16,734 nucleotides of DNA from an uncultured Mycoplasmatota bacterium (lineage in GTDB: Bacteria > Bacillota_I > Bacilli_A > RF39 > UBA660): assembly GCA_946494345.1 (NCBI GenBank), contig CAMMBX010000015.1, forward strand, positions 1 through 16,734. The letters run 5' to 3'. The stretch's first letter is position 1, and each line of letters opens with the position of its first letter. Shown here piece after piece: positions 12,638-16,734 of this stretch. The position numbers and the translations under genes were made by a program. The notes beneath the pieces were generated by a model that saw only the letters and a list, made by a program, of their open reading frames with translations, was not told the origin of the DNA and did no database searches.

Positions 12638-13495
12638 TTAATTTTTGGAACTAATATGATTTGGGTTAAAAACATCTACAAGCTCATTAATTTTATCTTT
12701 CATAGACATCTCTCCACTACCGATTACTTTCCTTGGGTCATAAACACTAGGATTTGTATTAATGAAATCAACAACAGCTTTATGCCAAGTCACTTGTAAT
12801 TCTGTATTTATATTTATTTTGCTAATACCACAATCTATTGCTTTTTTTATCATATCATAAGGGATACCTGTTCCTCCATGTAATACTAAAGGAATAGATA
12901 AAGCCTCATTAATCTCTTTCATTCTATCAAAGTCAAGATTAGGTTCACCTTTATATAGTCCATGAACAGAACCTAAAGCAGGAGCGATAGCATCTATTCC
13001 TGTTTTAGCAAGTTCTATACAATCTTCTAGAGTTGCTCTAAAGACATCCCCATAAACATTATCTTCAGTACCACCTACATGGCCTACCTCTGCTTCTACT
13101 GATACTCCTTTAGGATGAGCATAGTCTACTACTTCTTTAGTTATTTTCTTGTTTGTTTCCAAGTCGTATTTACTAGCATCTATCATAACACTAGAGAATC
13201 CGGCATCTATCGCTTCTTTACAAACTTCAAAACTACTTCCATGGTCTAGGTGTAGGCAAACGGGAATAGTTATATTTAAGTCTTTGATTAGTCCTTCTAC
13301 CATACATTTTACAGTATAAAAACCGCCCATGTATTTTTTAGCGCCTTCACTAACTCCTAATATTACGGGAAGATTTTCTTCTTGCATCTTCTCTAAAATA
13401 TATTTAGTCCACTCTAAATTATTTATATTAAAATGTGGAACAGCATATTTATTCTTTTTGGCATTTTTTAACATTTCATTAAAATTTACTAACAC
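12638..13495 (-). CDS. fba: Class II fructose-1,6-bisphosphate aldolase
   Basis: This is a zinc enzyme of glycolysis and gluconeogenesis that splits fructose 1,6-bisphosphate into DHAP and glyceraldehyde 3-phosphate; close relatives act on tagatose bisphosphate. The 285-aa product starts MLVNFNEMLKNAKKNKYAVP and shows FNINNLEW, the catalytic and metal motif LHLDHGSS (Asp84, His85), VEAEVGHVGGTED, GSVHGLY and LHGGTG, with NINTELQ near the end. The GTG at 13495 is chosen: AAGGTGAT lies 6 bases before it and a SigA promoter would start transcription near 13508. An ATG at 13510 would lie at or before that start. Upstream is a small peptide gene with its own terminator; murA follows 38 bases downstream. 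Confidence 0.95.
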   Translation of the reverse strand: MLVNFNEMLKNAKKNKYAVPHFNINNLEWTKYILEKMQEENLPVILGVSEGAKKYMGGFYTVKCMVEGLIKDLNITIPVCLHLDHGSSFEVCKEAIDAGFSSVMIDASKYDLETNKKITKEVVDYAHPKGVSVEAEVGHVGGTEDNVYGDVFRATLEDCIELAKTGIDAIAPALGSVHGLYKGEPNLDFDRMKEINEALSIPLVLHGGTGIPYDMIKKAIDCGISKININTELQVTWHKAVVDFINTNPSVYDPRKVIGSGEMSMKDKINELVDVFNPNHISSKN

Positions 13496-13514
13496 TATTA
13501 TCACCTTCATATAT

Positions 13515-13544
13515 ATAATAATGCATGTATCTAATATTTGTCAA
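13515..13544 (-). promoter_or_regulatory. SigA-type promoter of fba(-murA)
   Basis: On the minus strand a perfect TTGACA (13539-13544) and TATTAT (13515-13520) are 18 bases apart. The short leader that follows carries the ribosome binding site and supports the GTG start at 13495. Confidence 0.7.
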
Positions 13545-13574
13545 AAGAAAAAGAAGTGTTATTTAACTTCTTTT
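13541..13574 (-). terminator. Terminator of the 35-aa peptide gene
   Basis: On the minus strand AAAAGAAGT (13566-13574) pairs with ACTTCTTTT (13549-13557) around 8 bases that hold the stop codon, followed by TCTTTTG. The U-tract runs into the -35 of the fba promoter. Confidence 0.65.
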
Positions 13575-13666
13575 ACAAATGGGCTTACAATATGAAATCT
13601 TAATGGAAGTATTTCTTTTTTCATAATTTCTTCCATTTCTTCATCTGTAATTATTCTTTTTCTCAT
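13559..13666 (-). CDS. Hypothetical 35-aa peptide
   Basis: The frame starts with ATG at 13666 after GGGTGAAG at normal spacing and ends in a terminator stem, which supports a real gene. The peptide is MRKRIITDEEMEEIMKKEIL followed by PLRFHIVSPFVKEVK. The first part is basic, then a charged helix rich in Glu and Lys; the second part is a short hydrophobic stretch with two Pro, not long enough to span a membrane. I do not recognise it. It lies 40 bases after the MntP-like gene with no terminator between, so it may be the last gene of the spoIIR-mntP transcript. It could be a cytosolic micropeptide; function unknown. Confidence 0.6.
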   Translation of the reverse strand: MRKRIITDEEMEEIMKKEILPLRFHIVSPFVKEVK

Positions 13667-13706
13667 AATACTTCACCCAGTCTTATTTTTTACAATTTTT
13701 TTCTTT

Positions 13707-14243
13707 TTATTCAAAGAAATAAGTAAGTGCTAGTATAAATAATAAAATACTTCCGATTATATTTGCAACTTTGCCAAATTTTAAAGTTAAAAATTTACCA
13801 ATATTAAGTCCTAGAAAGGTAAAGATTAAACTTGTTATTGCAAAGATTGCTCCTGCTAAATAGATATTTTCGTTATGAGTTCCTAGGGCAATTCCCACAG
13901 AGAAACTGTCTATACTTACACTAAAACCGAATAGAAAGGCATTTGCTAAACTTTTAAAATCTTTTTTCTCTTCATCTAATTCTTTTATATTAAGTAGCAT
14001 CTCAATACTTAAAACAGTAAAGATTATTCCTACTAAAATATCGGGATTACTTATTATATGATGAACAATAAATAGTCCTAATATACTTCCTAAAAGGGGC
14101 ATAAAAAAGTGAAATACTCCTACTGTTATACTTAAAAAGTTTTTAATTTTATTAGATAGATTTAAGGTTCCATAGACAATAGATAAAGAAAAGGCATCCA
14201 TACTTAGACCTATCGCTAGTATTATTAACTCTAAAATATCCAA
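13707..14243 (-). CDS. mntP: MntP-like manganese efflux pump
   Basis: MntP exports excess Mn(II) across the membrane. The 178-aa product (family about 180-190) has six predicted membrane segments in two similar halves. The repeated acidic motif is present in each half: GLSMDAFSLSI (Asp16) and GFSVSIDSFSVGIAL (Asp112). GVFHFFMPLLG follows the first. The start is probably TTG at 14243, placed 5 bases after AGGTGA; a GTG at 14252 overlaps that site. The ribosome binding site is part of a long hairpin (14248-14280), so translation may be controlled. No yybP-ykoY manganese riboswitch fits into the 42-base gap after spoIIR. In B. subtilis mntP is also a close neighbour of spoIIR. The related YtaF family is a less likely alternative. 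Confidence 0.85.
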   Translation of the reverse strand: MDILELIILAIGLSMDAFSLSIVYGTLNLSNKIKNFLSITVGVFHFFMPLLGSILGLFIVHHIISNPDILVGIIFTVLSIEMLLNIKELDEEKKDFKSLANAFLFGFSVSIDSFSVGIALGTHNENIYLAGAIFAITSLIFTFLGLNIGKFLTLKFGKVANIIGSILLFILALTYFFE

Positions 14244-14247
14244 AGTA

Positions 14248-14280
14248 ATCACCTATCAAATTTTATTCAGATAGGTAGAT
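14248..14280 (-). promoter_or_regulatory. Hairpin that hides the mntP ribosome binding site
   Basis: On the minus strand ATCTACCTATC (14270-14280) pairs with GATAGGTGAT (14248-14257), ten pairs with one bulged T, around a 12-base loop. The right arm contains the AGGTGA ribosome binding site of the MntP-like gene. No T-run follows, so it is not a terminator. Confidence 0.6.
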
Positions 14281-14285
14281 ATTTA

Positions 14286-14813
14286 TTATAAGTATTTATC
14301 TATCATTTCTTTAACAAATGATTTATATTCTACTTCATCAGTATTATTATCCTCTCCTTCCATTAAACATAAAGGAGGAAATAAAACACACCACCAATTT
14401 TCACCATTTCCACTTCCAAGTGTTACGACTAGTGACTCATAATAACCTTCTTCATAGATAACTCCTTTATAGTTTTTCTCTGGGAAATAATTGATACCAT
14501 AGTTTACTTTATAGCTCGTATTTATCTTATTAGTTAGAAGTGTTCTTTCTACTAAAGATTCAAAATGACTTTGATTTTCTTTTAAAATAGTTCTTGTCTC
14601 ATCAATTGAAGTACTGTTTTTTAAAAGCTTATCTAAATCATCTTCTAAAGCATCTTTAACAATAGTTTTCGCTTCTTGGTCTTCTTTAGTATTTGATTCT
14701 GCTATTACTCTAAATCTTATCGCTTCATCAGGTATTACTATCTCATCACTTTCTTTATTTAAATTAGGTATAAATACTAAGATTAAACTTGCTAAGATTA
14801 AATATTTTTTCAT
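14286..14813 (-). CDS. spoIIR: Stage II sporulation protein R (SpoIIR)
   Basis: SpoIIR is secreted from the forespore and triggers the SpoIIGA protease to activate pro-SigE in the mother cell. The 175-aa product has a short hydrophobic N-terminal export segment (residues 3-17), the family motif IRFRVIAESNTKEDQEAK (32-49), a helical middle, and the conserved late motif NWWCVLFPPLC (139-149) with both cysteines. It is shorter than B. subtilis SpoIIR (about 224 aa) mainly at the ends. AAAGGGTGAT lies 8 bases before the ATG at 14813. prmC ends 51 bases upstream and mntP follows. I found no convincing SigF promoter in the gap. Its presence is strong evidence that the host forms endospores or descends from a spore former. 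Confidence 0.95.
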   Translation of the reverse strand: MKKYLILASLILVFIPNLNKESDEIVIPDEAIRFRVIAESNTKEDQEAKTIVKDALEDDLDKLLKNSTSIDETRTILKENQSHFESLVERTLLTNKINTSYKVNYGINYFPEKNYKGVIYEEGYYESLVVTLGSGNGENWWCVLFPPLCLMEGEDNNTDEVEYKSFVKEMIDKYL

Positions 14814-14864
14814 ATAAAAATATCACCCTTTCTACACTTAATTAATGAGTGATATTTTAAATTT

Positions 14865-15692
14865 TTAATCAATATTTTTTTCGACAAAAAGCATTCTATC
14901 TTTAGCACTTAAATCTTTTTTGATAGTTACTCTACTATTAGGAATAGTCTCTTTGATTAATTCTTTTAATTTTTCTCCTTCAAGATATCCTATTTCAAAG
15001 GCAATTAAATAATCATCTTTTAGGTATTTATTAATATATTTTAAAATACTTCTATAACAGTCTAGTCCATCGCTTCCTCCATATAGGGCAATGGCTGGTT
15101 CATTGTTTTTAACTATTTCTTCTATTTCTTCATCAGTCATAATATATGGGGGATTTGAGACTATAACATCATATTTAGATAGAGGAACATTACTAAACCA
15201 GTCACTTTTTATAAAGTTAACATCTAGTCCTAGAGTTTTAGCATTAGATTCTGCTACTTTCAAAGCATCTTTGCTAATATCAACTAAAGTTACTAAAGAA
15301 TTAGGAAAGAAATGTTTTAAAGTTAGTCCGATGACACCACTACCACATCCTAAATCTAAGATTTTCGGATTTATTATGTTTTTCTTTTCAAGATAGTTTT
15401 TAATATTTTCAACTAACTCTTCTGTCTCAAAACGGGGTATTAACACATTTTCATTAACTTTAAACTTTAAGCCATAGAAATTAACATGACCTATTACGTA
15501 TTGAATAGGTCTATTTTCACTTAAAGCTTTTAAAGATTTTTTATAAAGATTAACCTTATCTTCTTCAACTATTTTATCTAAGATAGTTAATAGTTCTAGA
15601 GGATTAACTTCTAAAAGTATTGCAAGTAACATTTTAGCATGAGTACTACTGGTATATTTTTTTCCTAAGACTATTAACTCTTCAACTGTCAT
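14865..15692 (-). CDS. prmC: Peptide chain release factor N5-glutamine methyltransferase PrmC
   Basis: PrmC methylates the Gln of the GGQ motif in release factors using S-adenosylmethionine. The 275-aa product has an N-terminal helical substrate-binding domain (1 to about 85), the LIPRFETEELVE motif (84-95), the SAM-binding motif ILDLGCGSGVIGL (111-123), the acidic VDIS (137-140), and the catalytic NPPY (180-183). Its ATG overlaps the TGA of prfA (ATGA, 15689-15692), so the methyltransferase is translationally coupled to its own substrate, as in most Bacillota. No clear terminator follows; spoIIR may be read through. Confidence 0.96.
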   Translation of the reverse strand: MTVEELIVLGKKYTSSTHAKMLLAILLEVNPLELLTILDKIVEEDKVNLYKKSLKALSENRPIQYVIGHVNFYGLKFKVNENVLIPRFETEELVENIKNYLEKKNIINPKILDLGCGSGVIGLTLKHFFPNSLVTLVDISKDALKVAESNAKTLGLDVNFIKSDWFSNVPLSKYDVIVSNPPYIMTDEEIEEIVKNNEPAIALYGGSDGLDCYRSILKYINKYLKDDYLIAFEIGYLEGEKLKELIKETIPNSRVTIKKDLSAKDRMLFVEKNID

Positions 15693-16734
15693 TCTTCTTC
15701 TCCTGCTAGTTTTCTTCTTTGGTCTTCCATAGTTAAAGCTTCTATTATCTCATCTAAATCTCCATTCATAACTCTATCTAAGTTATTAGTAGTAAAGCCA
15801 ATTCTATGGTCTGTTACTCTATTTTGTGGATAGTTATATGTTCTTATTTTTTCGGCTCTATCTCCTGTACCGATTTTATTACGACGAGATTCACCTAATT
15901 CTTCTTCTTGACGTCTTAATTCTTGTTCATAAAGTCTTGCTTTTAATACTTTCATTGCCTGCTCTTTATTTTGAATTTGACTTCTTTCATTTTGACAAGT
16001 AACTACAGTATTTGTTGGTAAGTGAGTGATACGAACAGCACTATCTGTAGTATTTACTCCTTGTCCTCCACAACCTGATGAACGATAAATATCTATTCTA
16101 AGGTCTTGAGGATTTATTTCAATATTAACATCTTCTGCTTCCGGCATTACAAGTACTGTTGCAGTTGAAGTTTGAATTCTTCCATTACTCTCAGTAACAG
16201 GTATTCTTTGAACTCTATGAGAACCACTTTCATACTTAAGCTTTGAGTAAGCGCCATTACCTTTAACCATGAATTCTACTTGACTAAAGCCTCCTGCTGT
16301 TCCTTCTTCAGCATTGATTAACTCTGTTTTAAAACCTACTTTATCAGCATATTTAGAATACATTCTATAAAGGTCACCTGCAAAGATATTAGCTTCATCT
16401 CCTCCAGCTGCTCCTCTTATTTCGACAATAACGTTTTTATTATCGTTAGGGTCTTTTGGTATTAAAAGTATTTCTAAATCATGTTCTAACTTTTCTTTCT
16501 TTACTTCTAAGTCTTTTAACTCTTCTTTAGCGATATCTTTCAATTCATCATCTTTTAACATTTCTTTAGTCTCAGGAATAGCTTCAAGTACTTTCTTATA
16601 TTCACGATAAACTGTAACTGTCTCTTCTAAATCAGACATTTCTTTTGATAATTCTCTTGTTTTATTAATATCTTTTAGAACTTCTTCACTCATTAGTTCT
16701 TGTTGTAAGTCCATATATTTCTTTTCAGTAGCTT
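15689..16734 (-). CDS. prfA: Peptide chain release factor 1 (RF1), 5' end beyond the window
   Basis: RF1 reads UAA and UAG in the ribosomal A site and releases the peptide. The ATG at 16714 is not the likely start: it has no ribosome binding site, and the frame stays open to the edge, reading ATEKKY before MDLQQELM, which fits the normal RF1 N-terminus. About a dozen residues are probably missing. Counted from that Met, the sequence shows the PCRF domain, the decoding tripeptide PVT (172-174), GRIQTS (179-183) where His of GRIHTS is replaced by Gln181, and the GGQ motif as SGCGGQGVNTT (216-218). The C-terminal part (GTGDRAEKIRTYNYPQNRVT, then DHRIGFT) is typical. The stop is TGA, overlapping prmC. 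Confidence 0.95.
   Translation of the reverse strand, partial: ATEKKYMDLQQELMSEEVLKDINKTRELSKEMSDLEETVTVYREYKKVLEAIPETKEMLKDDELKDIAKEELKDLEVKKEKLEHDLEILLIPKDPNDNKNVIVEIRGAAGGDEANIFAGDLYRMYSKYADKVGFKTELINAEEGTAGGFSQVEFMVKGNGAYSKLKYESGSHRVQRIPVTESNGRIQTSTATVLVMPEAEDVNIEINPQDLRIDIYRSSGCGGQGVNTTDSAVRITHLPTNTVVTCQNERSQIQNKEQAMKVLKARLYEQELRRQEEELGESRRNKIGTGDRAEKIRTYNYPQNRVTDHRIGFTTNNLDRVMNGDLDEIIEALTMEDQRRKLAGEEE

Noticed and set aside
13496..13510. ATG at 13510 as the fba start
   Set aside because: It lies at or upstream of the predicted transcription start, and its codons form the ribosome binding site used by the GTG at 13495.
13690..13735. TTTCTTT/AAAGAAA stem at the mntP end as a terminator
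   Set aside because: On the minus strand it is followed by a run of A, not T, so it cannot be a standard terminator for mntP.
14244..14285. yybP-ykoY manganese riboswitch upstream of mntP
   Set aside because: The gap is only 42 bases and holds a single hairpin, too short for that riboswitch.
16712..16714. ATG at 16714 as the true prfA start
   Set aside because: The frame stays open to the window edge with RF1-like residues before it, and no ribosome binding site precedes it.
1..16734. Mycoplasma-type code (TGA as Trp)
   Set aside because: TGA ends prfA and the 9213-9749 gene exactly at coupled starts, and Trp is encoded by TGG in the genes read.
1..16734. tRNA genes, insertion sequences, prophage or CRISPR arrays
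   Set aside because: No cloverleaf-like segments, transposase frames, flanking terminal repeats or spaced direct repeats were seen.

Overview
The window looks like chromosomal DNA from a low-GC, spore-forming member of the Bacillota, possibly a gut Bacilli/Erysipelotrichia-type lineage. The evidence is the strong AT bias, AGGAGG-type ribosome binding sites, many extended -10 promoters (TGn-TATAAT), and the sporulation genes spoIIR and spoIIQ. TAA is the usual stop codon, TAG ends csp, the SGNH gene and murA, and TGA ends prfA and the gene at 9213-9749. The standard bacterial code therefore applies, not the Mycoplasma code. Species cannot be fixed from this window.

Left part (1-2637): the 5' half of secA (minus, runs off the left edge); an orphan, very acidic, membrane-anchored or exported protein on the plus strand; then hpf (long form) and a cold-shock protein gene on the minus strand. 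Middle-left (2609-5485): an agr-type peptide quorum-sensing locus. agrB and a 39-codon agrD run on the plus strand. The LytTR response regulator (agrA) and the sensor kinase (agrC) run on the minus strand, converging on agrD and sharing a terminator with it. The predicted thiolactone ring is Cys-Met-Phe-Trp-Phe. This locus is the main accessory system in the window.

Middle (5528-10121, all minus): a TagO/WecA-type lipid-linked sugar transferase, the actin-like Mbl, a SpoIIQ-like protein with a degenerate LytM domain, a DUF1146 (YwzB-like) membrane protein, RpiB, an unrecognised 178-aa protein, and ribosomal protein L31 (rpmE) with a structured leader. The 10020-10554 gap between rpmE and the next gene is not empty. 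It holds the rpmE promoter and leader, two palindromes, and a promoter driving a 27-aa membrane peptide on the plus strand, closed by a hairpin.

Right part (10555-16734, all minus): an anchored SGNH-hydrolase-like protein missing catalytic residues, murA (murZ-type by context), class II fructose-bisphosphate aldolase, a 35-aa hypothetical peptide, an MntP-like pump whose ribosome binding site lies in a hairpin, spoIIR, prmC, and prfA (release factor 1). prfA is cut by the right edge: its reading frame continues upstream of the first in-window ATG.

From memory, nearly all the core genes also lie together in Bacillus subtilis (hpf-secA, tagO, mbl, spoIIQ, ywzB, rpiB, mntP-spoIIR-prmC-prfA, rpmE-murAB-fbaA). 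The window is thus a compact version of a conserved cell-wall, sporulation and translation neighbourhood, with the agr locus set between csp and tagO. There are no tRNAs, rRNAs, insertion sequences or CRISPR arrays.
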